Assembly (NCBI RefSeq): GCF_964340395.1
Contig: NC_135552.1
Location: 20,308,181-20,372,180, forward strand
DNA: 64,000 nucleotides
From: Glandiceps talaboti
Lineage: Eukaryota; Hemichordata; Enteropneusta; Spengelidae
Direction: 5' to 3'
Below are positions 1 to 27,782 of this stretch, piece after piece. How positions within the stretch are numbered: position 1 is the first letter of the stretch; every line of letters begins with the position of its first letter. The translations under genes were made by a program, and so were the position numbers. The notes under the pieces are model-generated. The model saw only the letters and a list, made by a program, of their open reading frames with translations. It made no database searches and was not told where the DNA came from.

Positions 1-3000
1 ATCCTGTTGACGGCTCGGATCACGAACTGTTCTACCGTTTACCAGAAATTATGACCGTTGGGAAATGACGTCCACAACGTCATCATATTTATTTCATTTA
101 AAGTTTCATGCTGTGACATTCCACCAACAAGTTAGCAGTGCTTGACACTTAGGACATTACCATCATTACTACTATTATAAATTTTTTACACTGTAATTTT
201 ATCCATAAATGATGTCTGACTCATTTCACCATATTTATAAATATCAGTAATATAGAAATATTGTAACGGATGACTGATGCAGGCAATGACCAGGGTCCAT
301 ATATAAAGTATTAGCCACCAATCCATAAGTATATTTGACTATATTTTATCCAACATTACATTGACTAACAGATTACTACTGAATCAATTGACTTATTTCA
401 TTTAGTAAAATCATCAAAGGAATATTCAGTTATTATTAAGACTAGTAGGGGGCCATCAAAAGGTTTTTTTGGTTTTTTTAGTGAAATGACCACTGCAGGT
501 GCTAGCCCAGGTAATAGAATTTGTAACGCTACAAAAACCTATTGCAATTCAATTTACTTTCTTTTCATTGACTACATCAAATATCTACAGGCACTAAAAC
601 AAATGTATTTTCAATCGATTCTGGTTTTAACAAGGAAACAACACTTTGCAGAGAACACTACTATACAGGAGAACAATTCCCTGCAAGAGTAATTTCCTTT
701 TACTCCTAAAACCAATTACAATTTGGGGTATAGCTTATTAACTGTTGGACAGCTACAACAATTTTTCTTGAGATTGATCTCATATAGATGACCTACTTGC
801 AGACTGATAGAAGGGGTACTCAATTTTATTTTGATAAAACACCACGCAGTGGTTGAGCTGTCGCTGTGCACGAGAAAGTCATTTCAGCTTTAGTGCTTGT
901 TTCTTTCCCAGTGAGACTTGCCCAATAACCCCTGCTTCGTTGATTTATTTTCCCCATCAAGTCTTGTTCAAAACCTCCAAGCTATCTTTTTACTAATAAC
1001 AGAATGAATTCATGGCAGATACTACATAAATGTATATATATTTTTCCGTTAGTTTGATGATTTCCATATTTTTATAATGACAAATTTACACAATCATCAT
1101 GGCAGGGGTGTATGCCATTGCACACATACAATGCCCTATACTAGCCTTGATAATGCATACAAGAATGGATACCTCAAATCCCTGTTTGTTTTGTAATTGC
1201 ATGTAAAATTGCTGTTTACAGAGGTTCCTGCCTAAAAAAAATACTGACTTGTTTATCTTTGTGCAAGTAATGTAAGTAAAAAGAAGTGAAGCAAGTCCAT
1301 GAAATGCGTGCTTACTGAATTACAAGACTGCTTGTCTACAAGTTTCTGTTGAAGACCACTGTTCCATGGCCATATTGAACATTTAGGCATGTAGTAATTC
1401 ATAGTATGGTGTTTTGTACCAACTAAACAAAACACGGCATTGCAACAAGGTGGGAGTTCCGACAAAACAAAAGTAAAGCGATCTCCCTTTTTGGAATGCT
1501 TGGCTGAAATATTGCCATCCAGGGTTTGTTGTTTATAAAGTCTGGCATATCTGTAGAGGATGTGGGGCAGAACATGCATGCTTGAATTCTACCACAAAAA
1601 AATATCACTGGCGTTATAAATGAGATATTAGAAGAACATCATCGTCTCCCGTTACAAGGCCTTAGAGTTGTTGCTGTACTAGCAACGAGAAACAGATTCA
1701 AAACACATTAAGACGCTGGAAAGTCTATCATCAAAAGGCAGTTAGAATTACCTAACATCAAGTTGACAGAAATACTCACATTAAAACATCAATGATCACT
1801 ACCCTATATCATTTTAATTATATATTTTTTTGTAATTCTTTTTATCATTTCAATATACATGAATAAGCAACAACAACTACAAATATTTAAACCAGCCAGA
1901 AAACATCTTTGCTATTGAGAAAATGTTCTCTGAAGATCCTGACAGTATTAGCCACCGGTAGTATGAATAAGAAAACTATATACATATTGACAGATTTGAA
2001 TTTTACATGTAAAGTTTAAGTGTACATAACTCAGTTTTCGGTCATCTCCGGGATGTCAATATTGACTTCCTAATTATATTTTTCCTGTATAGGGAAGTTC
2101 GATGTCCTCCAATGATATCCAGAACTTCCAGACCGATACCTGATACGGTGACTCATCAAACTCAAACAAGACCTAGGAACTACCCCTAACATATCCTGAC
2201 TCACAACTCTCTATTCCCTAATGTATCCCTAAGTAGGGAATCATGGAAGAAGGAAATGGAAATAGAATATTGATGTCTGACCTAGTAATGTCTTCCTATA
2301 ACGGGAAATTATCATGGAAGCTGGTACTACTTTACTTGGATTTTCAGCGTAAAACAGATGCTGGGTCAAAAAAGGAAGTCATCTCCTGCACCAATTGGCT
2401 TTTGCTGATGTACCGGTGTCATCAGCACTGCTTGATCAACTTTGGGGTTCTTGGATCTTCTGCATCGATTGCTTTCTCTAATTTGGTGTCATTGACATTA
2501 AATGACCAAGTTTGGCAGCTAGTATATCAATATATGTGACATTATTAGAAGTCAGTACAATAGTACTATGACACTGCATTACTTGCATACAAAGTACTAC
2601 ATGTAACAAAGGCTCAATCATCATGTTTGATCTTGCAATGCAATCTTCACTTTGAACCTTCATTAGTTTTAATCCCAAAGACGACAGTCTGAGGTTTTAG
2701 TTTTGAACCCCTGAAAGTTTTCTATGAAATATGCAAACAAGCATGATTTAATACTAATATTAAAGATTTGTACAGCTAAGAAGATTGCAAGCTAATATCA
2801 GATTTGAACTCCAAAGTTTGAGAAACTGAGCAAACAAAATGCTTTTGTCTGGCAAGGGTTCTTTTTATATATATTTTTTTTAATGGTTTTACTCCATTTG
2901 TAAAGCTATTTCAATGTTTTTACTTCTGTGGTCTATCCATCCACATCACTTTACTCAACAAGCCTTTGTCAACTGCATATCGATTTGTGTGTGTGCAGTT

Positions 3001-6000
3001 TTCAACCAAAGCATCAGATTGTTTTGCTTGCATCACTGGGAAACCCTGACGATATTCTTTGTTTTCAGTTTTCACAGCAACACAATATTTTCTATTTTTT
3101 TCTTGTGAGTATGGATAACATTTACGTTTGTTTTCTCCTTGCACTATTCTACGTGCACTATTTCAATAATTTAGCCATTTTTCTGTTTGAGAAGAATGCT
3201 AAGAGTTCACGTAGTTGAAGTCAATGATAATCTTTGAAGGAAATACATGCAGCGATTGACTTGTATTAATTTCTGAGTATTCACCTTGAGACGACATTCG
3301 AGCAGATCAGGAACACAAAACCACAAAACAGCCGGACTCCTACCTTGAACTGAAAATCAACACGCTACAAGTCTCTACAAATCAACAATTCTATACTGAA
3401 GACAGATATTTCGAATACTCGCACATTCTATCTCGCTGCTATTCGATCTGTTCAAAATGCGTATGAAGATGAAAATTCAACTCGGCAATGTGAAACGAAA
3501 TGATTTGAAGATAAACTTTCACCGTTTTTACAAGTATAACAGTTCTCTCTCAAAGTATTCTGTGTTTGGATTTACAATTTACTTTCCCTTTGTTTTCATA
3601 TAGCTCGCAGTGTTTCAGTTTACTTTTATAATGAGATTTGCACGGTTCTTTTTTTTCTACGCCGTCTATATGTAATCATCACACCACAGTGGTAAACGTA
3701 AACCTACATGCGAAACCCAACAAAGGCGAACTTTCTAGTCTGTCGCCGTGTGTTTTCTCGTCTCAAAAGCAGCTACAAATTGAAATGGCCCCGGTTCAAT
3801 ATATGCTACAAAGTAGTTACTCAATTCTAAAAATAAATCTTTCTATTAACGTTTTAGCTTACTTTTTGCCTTTTAAACCGATTGCATTAAACGTTCGCGC
3901 CAACACGACAGCAATATAGCTAAGTTGAACAGAGGGGTGGTCAAATTTCAAATCGCAAGCGCTTTCAACACTGCGATCAACTGACACTACGCACAGCTCA
4001 ACGAGTTAATCCGCTAAAATCGCGCACTTAAATATATCGGGATCTGGGAAAATTTTGTCATCAAAAACCAATGATCGTCAGAATCATCCACTGATGCCGA
4101 AACACATAACCCACAACTCGTGTTATGATCGGAAGCACTGTATGAAACAAACCTGCACCCAAAAAAAGGTGTGAATGTTACGAAAGCTTTACATTCGCAC
4201 GTTTACAGTTAGGTGATAATAACCATGTTTTGATACCGGGATTTTCTTTCGAACTTTATACATCAATCTCTTGTATCAAAATAATCACCCAATTTCATAA
4301 CAAAACACATTTTTTTTGGAGCAACAGTTTAGTAAAAGGTTACAAAATGTTGACCATAGTATCACATTACTTCTACCGTTCACTTGGGAACGAATTGACA
4401 GGTAACATATTTTCCTAATTTGAATCGTTACGCACTTTATCCCACCTCCTAAATCGTATAGCTGTCCCAGACTTTCGTTTGTTGTTTTTAATTACAAGTA
4501 ATAATTAATTAATTCGCCCGCCGTGTCCTTACCCCCCTGTGAAAACTATCTAAAAATCGAAACTCATAGAATGGTCTGAGCAAACACAATAGTCTTGGTG
4601 TCTGTACGGTACGGAGGCAGTCTACGTGATATACGAGCGCCAACACTACAAGGTATACTCACTTCGTTGAGTCCCACAGAATCGTCTGCAATGAGCTCGC
4701 GACATGCCCGCGTATAGCGAGCAAAATCGCTAGCAACGCCACAATCATAATCCAAGCAACTTGCATGTAATTTCTGACAGCAATTGGTGAAAACTTGGTC
4801 CAGCACAACAGACAAAATATTGTTGGTGAGATTCACTGGGGAGACACACTTGTATCGTGAGTGAGCGTTCAACGGAGAATGCCCTCTCTCGTCAATGTAT
4901 CATTTCTTCCAGTCAATTAACAGAATGGTTACGCCCACTTCATTCGCAGGGGATGTTGGGTACTTTTATCACAGCAGCATGGTTCCCCTATGTCGTCACG
5001 CTATTCTCACACATGTCGTATTGACCAATTGTCACCTCAGCAGGGAAGTGGGAAACTGACGAAAGAAAACCTTTTTCTGCCAGCACTGCTGGGGACAGGT
5101 GTCGTAGTATTCCGAATACTTTGAACAACGTCCTTGGAATACGTGAGGTCAGAACAACCGTCACTTTCATTATCATCCACAGAATCATGTGAGGTGATGG
5201 AGTCTCTGCGTCACCCCTAACAACGTCCAGGGCGTGAACTTTTCACATCCCACGGCGAAAAGGCTCTTTTTGTTGTTTTCTTAGATTAAAACCTATCTTC
5301 CTGTAAAACATAAAACCGTGGAGATAAAATTCCTTCTACCTCCCTGATCCGACTTAGTATTAAGTTGAAAACCAAAACAAAATTGGAATCATGGTGATAA
5401 AAATAATTGCTGTGTGAGAACCACAATAGAGCAAAGCGCCTACTCAAAAATTCTGTGATCGTATCCATATATCCTTTCCATTGATCTTGTAGATAAAACT
5501 CGGTGAACTGGATGATTATATCAACGAGATCTGAAAAGCATGTGCACTTTCGAAGCAGGGGTCTAAAAAACAACAACCCAACTCTTATCGGATCTTGTAT
5601 AGTACAGTAATATTAAAATATGAATATTTGACAATGACATTACGTTAGAGACGTCTTGCTGGAGAGTCTTGCTGGAGCCGTCTCTGGACGTTTGATATTC
5701 TCATAAGCCTATTAACAAATGTTTTTACAGAGATTAACAGTTTTATGAATACATTTTGTGCGTTGGAAAGGCGTTCGCCCAGGAAAAAAAAACTAACGTA
5801 AAAGACGCATTAACGATGGAATAAAGGTAAATACAGGAAAACCAGCCTATCTTACATCAGATTTTAATCAGATTGGTTTCCGAGATGCTCTGGAATGAGA
5901 CCAGACGTTTTCGTCATTAAGCGTGGTGCGGAAGAGGAGGGTGATGCCTCGCACGTGCTACTTCCCTTCAATAATAAGGATATTGCGGCAATTAGGGGTC

Positions 6001-6500
6001 ATCCCGCACCACAAATCACCACCATCCTGATCATAAAAATTCAAATTTTGTCGATGTCGTGGAAGCGAAAAGTAAAGTAACTTTATAGCAATGACTTGTT
6101 AGTGGAAATCAAAGACACTTGGCAATCTTTGTACAGTTTCATCTTTTGTCTCTGTTTATGAAGGTAGAAGGCATTCTGTAAACCCCTATTGTTTTGGTAT
6201 TCAAGAACAAAACCGGCGTAAATGACTCATGGTTGCTTTTGTACTCCTTTTATATGAAACTGTAAGGGTGTCTCTCGGCGCATCATTTCAAACAAGTTAC
6301 TTAGCACATTAGGAATGTCTATATGATCCATTGTGAAATAGTGATTGACTAGATCTATTCTGACAATATTGAGTTCGAAGAAGGTTCAGAGGCGAGAGAA
6401 CACTTGCCTTGCAGAAAAAGTTCGTCCAGGTGACAAAAGAATAAACCTATATAATCCTTATGGCTCAACGGATAAGATAACACAGAGAAGCTGTGATTGC
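1..6500. other. intergenic, no supportable gene
   Basis: Only short, compositionally biased open frames are present. None shows a recognisable domain, a run of codons flanked by good splice sites, or similarity I can name. A minus-strand open stretch at 4564-4872 opens with TTG rather than ATG and has a stop shortly upstream, so I do not call it. Another at 1253-1579 (minus, 108 codons) is cysteine- and histidine-rich but unrecognised; a decayed mobile-element fragment is possible. No tRNA or rRNA was seen. Confidence 0.6.
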
Positions 6501-6522
6501 AAGATGTGTACTAGTGTGTGGT

Positions 6523-6607
6523 GTATGTATGTATGTATGTATGTATGTATGTATGTATGTATGTATGTATGTATGTATGTATGTATGTATGTATGTATGT
6601 ATGTATG

Positions 6608-6646
<39 letters not shown>

Positions 6647-6746
6647 ATGTATGTATGTATGTATGTATGTATGTATGTATGTATGTATGTATGTATGTAT
6701 GTATGTATGTATGTATGTATGTATGTATGTATGTATGTATGTATGT
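6523..6746. repeat. (GTAT)n with internal (GT)n
   Basis: About 220 bp of GTAT tetranucleotide repeat interrupted near 6607-6630 by pure GT dinucleotides, then GTAT again. Open frames in it simply read the tetranucleotide as a Met-Tyr-Val-Cys repeat and are not genes. Confidence 0.95.
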
Positions 6747-6838
6747 TATACAGAGGTTTATATATATATATATAACTCGGTGAGTATCAATCTGCTAAGA
6801 CAGTGCTCTATACCGCAGTGGCAGAGCGTAATAACCAA

Positions 6839-6871
6839 GTTACAACCAAGAAAGAGTTCCAGTACTACCAA

Positions 6872-6961
<90 letters not shown>

Positions 6962-6994
6962 TTGGTAGTACTGGAACTCTTTCTTAGTTGTAAC
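6839..6994. repeat. large palindrome with (TA)n loop
   Basis: Left arm 6839-6878 and right arm 6955-6994 are reverse complements over about 40 bp with a single mismatch, separated by about 80 bp of pure TA. The arms read GTTACAAC..AGAAAGAG on the left and its complement on the right. The structure would extrude as a cruciform or fold as a long RNA hairpin. It looks like a palindromic non-autonomous element whose centre has expanded as a TA microsatellite. A related fragment of the left flank (TATACAGAGGTTTATAT) recurs near 8004. Confidence 0.85.
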
Positions 6995-7013
6995 TCGGAG
7001 TTTCACGAGAGAA

Positions 7014-7153
<140 letters not shown>

Positions 7154-7737
7154 GCGTCTTATTATTTATATAGAGTAAAAGTTACAAACATCCCACAACA
7201 AAAAGACAAATCATTACAATGAGAATGAGACATGGTATTCCAAAAAGACGATGGAGCTGTTTTCACTGTAAAAATGACCTATATTAGTAAACATGTTGAT
7301 GTATTTTTACTCAACTTTCGTAGTCACGCGAAGGGTCATAACTTCAGTTAATTTCAACTCATACGGTTGACTAGTTTTCCTAGGGAAGGTCCCAGTTGCG
7401 GTATAACTTTCCCAACTCGTACAACATAACATACATGAAATAGAAGCTGTTCTTGATGGGCCTTTCATCATTAGCGGTATGGGGAGAATTCACCCTTCAA
7501 TCCTGTCAGTTTAGATTCTGCAAATAACACTTTTCATGTTTTACCACCCTTGAAATTAAATTCCTAGGCAGGAAAGTGAAACGAGGCACACGTGTTACAC
7601 AATCTCACATCAAAGAGAGGACAACCGTGGAAAAAATGGCGACCACTCCAAGCTGTCACAAGGAATTTAGTTTTACAAGTTAGAGATTTATTATTTTGAA
7701 CTTTGTCCATGCTTATCTTCTTTATTTATTATTACTG

Positions 7738-7778
<41 letters not shown>

Positions 7779-9120
7779 TATTTCGGTAAGGTTTCTCAAA
7801 ACACTGTATTTACAGAATTTGAGAACATAACTTTGTGACTTACTGTAGCACTTAATACATCTACATGCACTGTCTAAGGTTGTCGTCTGTGGAGAACACA
7901 TATTTAGGGACACCATTCCTTCATATTACCATGACAACGTAGTATGTGGAAGGACAGAACTGATTCCAGATTAGGACACAGTAAACATTTTACTACCTAT
8001 TTATACAGAGGTTTATATCACCAAGTCAGTGTTAAAAAACACAGCTTCGTTCGATCACTTAGGCTGTTTCTCCTTTGGTAGGCATTTCCTAAAGTTGCAT
8101 ATGCCACTGAGGCCGGGTTGTATGTCACAGTCTCTAAAAACGAGACAGACTGCGGCATCTTTTTAAAAACAAGGTCTTTATTGTATGCTTCAATTTACTT
8201 AATCTGTGGAAGTATCACATATGTGGGAGATATGTACTGTATTTCCTTGCTTGGTAAAACCTCCGACTACTTCGTTAGTGGTCTGAGGTAAAACATGAAT
8301 TCTGCTAGTAGTAGTTAGTGTATGATTGAATGATACGTTGATGACGTCACACCAAATGAGATGTAAATATATCACGGTGTACTTTGGAAAATCATTCTGA
8401 AGAGTCATTGCTGTACTTTCGTCTCAGACACTTTTTATGGTCTTTGCTTTCTATAAATCCTTTATTGAAAGCATAAGCTTTAATATTGTTTTTCACTCTT
8501 AATTTCGAATTCTGGTTTCTTATGCTTCCTGCAGAAAAAAAAACGTCCAGTTTATATACAGTTTGCAAGTCAAAACGGTGGAAGAATGTTCTTATTCCAT
8601 AATAGCACTGTGTGGTGTTAGTTTTTGTGCTATGATTTCTCATTGCTGTTTTGTCTATAATGTTCATTGATACTTGTATAGTTTTTTAAATTACACCAGA
8701 CCGAAATGTGCCTATGGAGATGAATACACTTATTCAGCATCGTTAACGTTGTAGCCCGCCAGGCGTCTTTTCTGTAGCGATACAACAAACGTAGAACGAG
8801 TGAAAAAAATACTAGCTCTAGTCTATATAGCGCGTGAGAATATTATTGAATTGAATGAAATTTAGTTTAATGAGTGATATGATATAATTATAGCTTTGGT
8901 TGCTATACAAAACCACGAACACTTTCTGATCTATTTTGGGTTTTTATTTTCTTAGCAAGTGTGATAAAGTTTACATCATAATCCTTATGGTTTGGTTATC
9001 TCTTTCAAAACGTACACTTTACAAACGAAAATACTGCAAAACAGTAATTGTTATCCAAGGTAAACCTTTTTAAAATGTTGCATTAACATTAACTCAAAAT
9101 GGATCAGTAGATGATATTTG
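7154..9120. other. intergenic, one short SSR
   Basis: No gene seen. A (TTG)n tract lies at about 7738-7776; its complement reads as polyglutamine in a short spurious minus-strand frame. A small hairpin around 8129-8155 pairs CAGTCT with AGACTG. Nothing else is recognisable. Confidence 0.55.
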
Positions 9121-9123
9121 TCA

Positions 9124-10429
<1,306 letters not shown>

Positions 10430-10430
<1 letters not shown>

Positions 10431-10730
10431 TGCGGATCGAGTCGAGTCTGAAGATTGATTCAGGACAAGTAAAAGTTTTTGACAATGAGGGCGCACTTTC
10501 CAGGAAGCAAAACGGAAGCAGACGATCGACGACCAGCTGAGTTGAGCTGAGTCACTTTTTGTGATGGCTGGTACAGATTTCCAGTTTTACATGGAATCAC
10601 ACTTCCGATGAATATGTGATAAACACCATCGAGTCAGCAGGGTTCCTTTCACCTTTCACCGACAGGGTATAGCGGAAGTAGACTTCGATATCCCTGACGA
10701 CATTGCAAAAGTTGAAAAGTTGTACACAAA
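10430..10730 (+). promoter_or_regulatory. probable IGHMBP2 promoter and 5' UTR
   Basis: The 300 bp before the IGHMBP2 start are visibly richer in CG dinucleotides than the flank. They carry several ETS-like GGAAG cores (near 10503, 10514 and 10674) and no obvious TATA box. The role is inferred from position and composition; the transcription start cannot be placed. Confidence 0.4.
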
Positions 10731-23092
<12,362 letters not shown>

Positions 23093-23366
23093 TTGTGTGT
23101 TGTGATGTGGGATTACTAGAGTGAATTGAATTGAGAAATATCAATATTGCCAAGATTCTGTTCATGCATGTTTAAAACCAGGTAAAGAGAAAATCATGAT
23201 ATGAGGGTGTTGTTTTCACAGAAAGTTCAAAAGTATACTCAAAGGAAAAAACGTATTTAGCAATATCAGATATTGTGCCTGTGACAGTATTGTTATGTTC
23301 TGATAGTGTACTGTGTTCTAATGACTGAACCAGTCACTAACTGGTCCTCTTTCCAAGAATTGATAC

Positions 23367-23372
23367 AATAAA
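23367..23372 (+). promoter_or_regulatory. IGHMBP2 polyadenylation signal
   Basis: AATAAA about 275 bp after the stop codon, followed within 10-15 bp by the T-rich GTTTTGTTTTATAT. Placement and context fit a metazoan poly(A) site. Confidence 0.75.
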
Positions 23373-25133
23373 GTTTTGTTTTATATCATGGTTAGTATTT
23401 TATTTGTGTAAACTTGTTAAAGTACATCCCAATATTAACCCAGACCATTGCCCTTATTCTAGACTTGGTGTGTGGATGACTACAACCAATGTTATGTCTG
23501 ATATACAGGCTACAAAGCATTCATTTTTTTACTTCAGAAACACTGCTAAGCAAGAAAGCTGGGTCTTTCTGCAAATCTAATTCAAGCAATGTTTGTGGTA
23601 AAAGTCAATTCTCAACAATCACATACCCATAACTTGGTTCCATACTCCAGAACTAGTGTTGTATCAGATTGTGTACATGCTGATGTCTGCCCCCTTGAGA
23701 TGACTAAATGTGTTCTTTTGTTTTGCTGTACCTGCAGCTGCCGACCAAGACAATGGCCACCGAAATGCAGTGGTTAGCAATATCACTACATGTAACTTTA
23801 AACTGTGACACCAAACATTAAAATATGACTATCTTTTATTCCAATAGAATACAGAATTATTATCCACTGTTTCTGTTTTCACAATACATGAAAACTAGTT
23901 GTATGAATCATGTTTGAATCACATCTACAGTTTGCAGTCAACAAAACTGTGTAGTTCTGGAGATACTATTACTAGACATACAAAATCTATGGACTCGGGG
24001 AGGGGGGGGGGGCATACTATATCTGTGAAATACAGGGAGAGAAAATAAATTGTTTTTACAATTATGGCCACTTAGACATTCAAATTGTAGTGTTACCTGT
24101 ATAGAAAGTTCATTTCATAATCATGGTACTGACCCCCTCAGTATGTGACAATATCAAATATATACTGTAAACCTGGACATTTTCACTGAGGTCTTATTTT
24201 CGCTAATTTCGCCGGAAAACAAAAAATGTCCTCTTGTACATGAACACAATGTACTAGGCTGGTAATAAGAGAAAATTGGGTCTTTGAGAACTTGTTGAAG
24301 ACTGCAAAGTCACAAAATTTTGTAGTAGTGAAAATATCTCTAGGTTTACAGTATCTGGCGTAGTTTGAAGAGGATTTCAACCTGCCATTCCTAATGATGA
24401 ATATATTTACATAATATAATAATTTGTATTTTAAAATTCTCATCTACTACTGTTTTCTGTTGAGAAAACTATCTTTACATTTCAATGATGGCCATATGTA
24501 GTAAGTAAACAATAGACACTGGTTGACTCTACCAGTAAATGAGGCAGTGCTGAATTGTTAAAGGGGAACACCACTCCAGGAAATGGACATTTTCATAAAC
24601 TATGGGTTCTGGAGTCATTTCATGATTTTACTTCACCTACAATTACTTGCAATTTCAGAGAACATCAGGTTGATCTTTATGCTTTCATAGGGGCCAATGC
24701 ATCATGGGAGTCAGCAGAAATAATATAGTCATAGTGGAACAATGAATATTCATGACTCCAAAGTGCCAAATCCCTTCAGTGTAAAACATCTCTCATGTTT
24801 TAACATAGACCCTACATGAAAGTTTACGGTCAATGGGTTTACTTCGACTATAAAGATCACACCGATTCACATGTTCTAGATCCCTGTTTGTCTTACCCTA
24901 TCTGCTAGTGATACAACTTCATCAGCAAGGAGAGTGTATTTATCATCAGCTTCACAACTTCAAATCTTTTCAATATCAACACACATATAGAGGATTGCTA
25001 ATCCTGTACACGTCAAACACTGTCACCATTTTGACACCTAAAGGGTAAAATAGTTTGGACAGACTTTTTATTGTCTGTGGTTTAAACAACAATGACAGAA
25101 GACATGTACAAGGCTACAAAAACAAACACATAC
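23373..25133. other. convergent intergenic spacer
   Basis: The spacer lies between the ends of the IGHMBP2 (+) and SNRPC (-) transcripts. It contains a G-rich run at 24000-24012 and one MITE (24165-24351). No coding exons were recognised. Confidence 0.6.
24165..24351. mobile_element. TA-flanked MITE, CTGTAAACCT ends
   Basis: CTGTAAACCTGGACATTTTCACT at the left pairs with AGTGAAAATATCTCTAGGTTTACAG at the right, and both ends abut TA. A diverged copy of the same body (TCTGGTAAT..AGAACT..GAAGACTG..CACAAAATTTT) lies at 51005-51212. The TA duplication and end sequence fit a Tc1/mariner-type non-autonomous element. Confidence 0.8.
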
Positions 25134-25139
25134 TTTATT
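25134..25139 (-). promoter_or_regulatory. SNRPC polyadenylation signal
   Basis: TTTATT on the plus strand is AATAAA on the coding strand, about 230 bp after the stop codon. Confidence 0.6.
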
Positions 25140-25366
25140 GAATAAAAACTAGTCACTTGTAGACTGTCCATCAAAATCTATGATTCTAAATGAAACCAAA
25201 TGATGTATAAATACATTAATGTCTGGTGTGAATGTCAGATACTGGTTTGAATGTCTCTATATCAGATCTGTTCCAGCAATCTTGTCCAGTTATGAATTCA
25301 GCAACAAATGTACGACATTGAGGGATGTGAGACAGGAATCATAATCCTAGCCCACAATAACTTGCA

Positions 25367-27782
25367 TTATTTCTTGAGTCCATTCTGTTGGTGTTGGTTG
25401 TGATTGGGGAGTAGTGGACCTGGTCCACCTGGTCCCATAGGTGGCATCATTGGAACACCACCTGGTAACATCGGACCCATAGGTCCCATTGGCGGCCTTC
25501 CACCTACAGATGATAAATATCAGAGTTAACATCATAATACTTTTGAAACAAATGAACTTTTATCAGATTGGTTGATATAAGAAACCCCTTGGTCCATTGT
25601 ACACTACGCTATACTAGTCAAGGCCTTGCCATGCCATGTCAAGTAGCAACATTTCAGTGTTACTTTGCATGGCTATCAATGCAGTGGTTAATTTATCAGC
25701 AATGCCAAAATCCCAACTGGTACATACCTTAGCCCTACTATATTCCTATAATATTGGTAGATTCAGTCATAATATTATGTATGATTAAAAGTAGTCAAGG
25801 TTTATCATGACCGTAAAGTCACACATTGTCAATATGTGGATCACACTGACTATACCCGTCTTAAAACATTTACTTTGAAATGATCTCTGGATACAGTTAC
25901 TATCAACACCTTGTTCAGCTTTATAGCGTATTTACAAAACTTCAATATTGGCATTTTAAGGGTAAGTTCATTAGTTAGATACAACACACAGAGTTGATGA
26001 TTCTATTTCACAGAGTTAGGGTAAGTATCGGTACATTAGAATTAGATACAACACACATACATGTATGATTCCATTTCACAGAGTGTCTTTTCTAACACTT
26101 TTGACTTTCAGCATTTACATTGTCAAATCTACATACCTGGTCCTCCTGGTGGCATCATCATTGGTGGTGGACCCATCATTGGAGGTGGACCTCCTGGTCC
26201 TGGAGGTGCTCCAGGCTGTGGGGGCCCTCCTGGGGGTCCATAAGTATTTGGTGGAGGGATCATAGCTCCCCTTGGAGGAGGTGGTCCAGCATTTGGAAAT
26301 GGATTGCTTGCTATCTTACCAGCCTGAAATGCAGCAGCTAGAAAACAAAAGAAAGTGATGTCAATATGGTACTGTGAAATGAATGAGACATTTAAGACTA
26401 CATTATCACTTATGCAGTTCAAGTATGCGTGGTCAGGTAGACATACATATCTTTATAAAGTCAAACAACTTTCAAAATAAAAGATTTGGATAAGACTGCT
26501 ACCAACATTTACATGATATGTGTGGTTAATTATTAATTATTAATATCACATTTTATTCATAATCACAAGACTTTATTTAAAACTTGATAAACTGTGTCTA
26601 GAACAAGAAAATAAATAAATATACATTAGCTAATAGAACCAGATATTCTACTTACTCGTTTGATCTATAAGATTCTGTGCCTGTTCCTCCATCCATTTTT
26701 GATAATAAATTTTGACATTTTCTTTATGTTTCCTACCCTGGCAGTGTGTCTTTCTTACTGAAGGCTGAAATACAAAAATAGATTTTAGACAGCAGACAAT
26801 GACATCAAATGTATGTATTGGTAAATTACAGAATTGCAGTAAGTGCTTCACAATACCACCATACATATCACTTCCATGACAATACTTAGAGAATCTACCT
26901 ATGTCAAAGTTCATCACTATCTTAACTGCTGTCAAGTTCATTTACCATTGGTGAAAACTGCACACTGTAAAAATTGATTTGACATTTATATTTGATCGTG
27001 TCACATCATAGGTACCCATTACACATGACATGATAAAAATGAAAGATTCTTAGATTATGATATTCACCTGTAATAGGAAGATCACTTTAATAATGATATT
27101 TATTTTGAAAGGTGAATAATAGATATGTCTTGTAATTTTAATAATAATGGTACTTACTGAATCATGTGTTAAATATGTGTCACAATAATCACAGTAATAT
27201 CTAGCAAGAAAGAAAGAAAAACGTGTAATAATTAATAATTTACAAGATCTTTTAGCTGAGTGTAACCATGGAAGTCGGTGATACTCCTTGGTTTCCATCA
27301 TGGTGTAACCGTGTACGACCATATCGTTCAGGAGTCGTGAGGACGAATCCATGGACCATGGTGTAAAAGTCAAGACAAAGCCCGGGTCAACCATTTACAA
27401 TGGCACCTTGGCTTTAGGTATGATGCTTGCTGGATTTGAGTATTTCTACCAGTTCAGACACACAGTTAGGGGCACTAAGCGTTCGTTGTATATCATATTT
27501 TCAAAATAACTCGGAAAAAGATGTCAAATAAACTGAATGCTTTCGTGCAACTATAGTATTATAGTAAAGATGTCTACTTCGTACGACAAGTAAACGTAAA
27601 CATGTTCGTTGATGATCCTTATGGAATCAGGTAAAATACATCTTTAAAATCAAACGATCAACATTTGGACAAACTGGAATGCGTCTACAGTAACTGAAAG
27701 ACGCAAATATTTACATTCAGCCTTTTACTTGATAACGAAAATAGGTAAAAATACTAAAAGGCAATCGTACTCACTTCGGCAT
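25367..27782 (-). CDS. SNRPC: U1 small nuclear ribonucleoprotein C (5 exons)
   Basis: U1-C is a core protein of the U1 snRNP and stabilises pairing of U1 snRNA with the 5' splice site. Exons in transcript order: 27775-27782, 27158-27200, 26656-26764, 26137-26337, 25367-25503, giving 498 nt and 165 aa (human 159). The N-terminus [17 protein letters not shown] continues into PSVRKTH, giving a C2H2 finger with Cys6, Cys9, His24 and His30, the exact U1-C arrangement. A conserved helix ([17 protein letters not shown]) follows, then a Pro/Gly/Met-rich tail. Exon 1 codes only 8 nt, with the codon for Lys3 split. The tail ends in a Gln/Asn-rich stretch. The gene runs convergently toward IGHMBP2. I consider identification secure. 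Confidence 0.96.

Noticed and set aside
1253-1579. 108-codon minus-strand frame that looks protein-like
   Set aside because: No recognisable domain and no supporting neighbouring exons; at most a decayed fragment.
4564-4872. Cysteine-containing 102-codon minus-strand frame, considered as an exon
   Set aside because: It starts at TTG with a nearby upstream stop, and no convincing acceptor or known domain was found.
7722-7916. Minus-strand frame with polyglutamine
   Set aside because: A short TTG tract; no domain, splice or conservation evidence.
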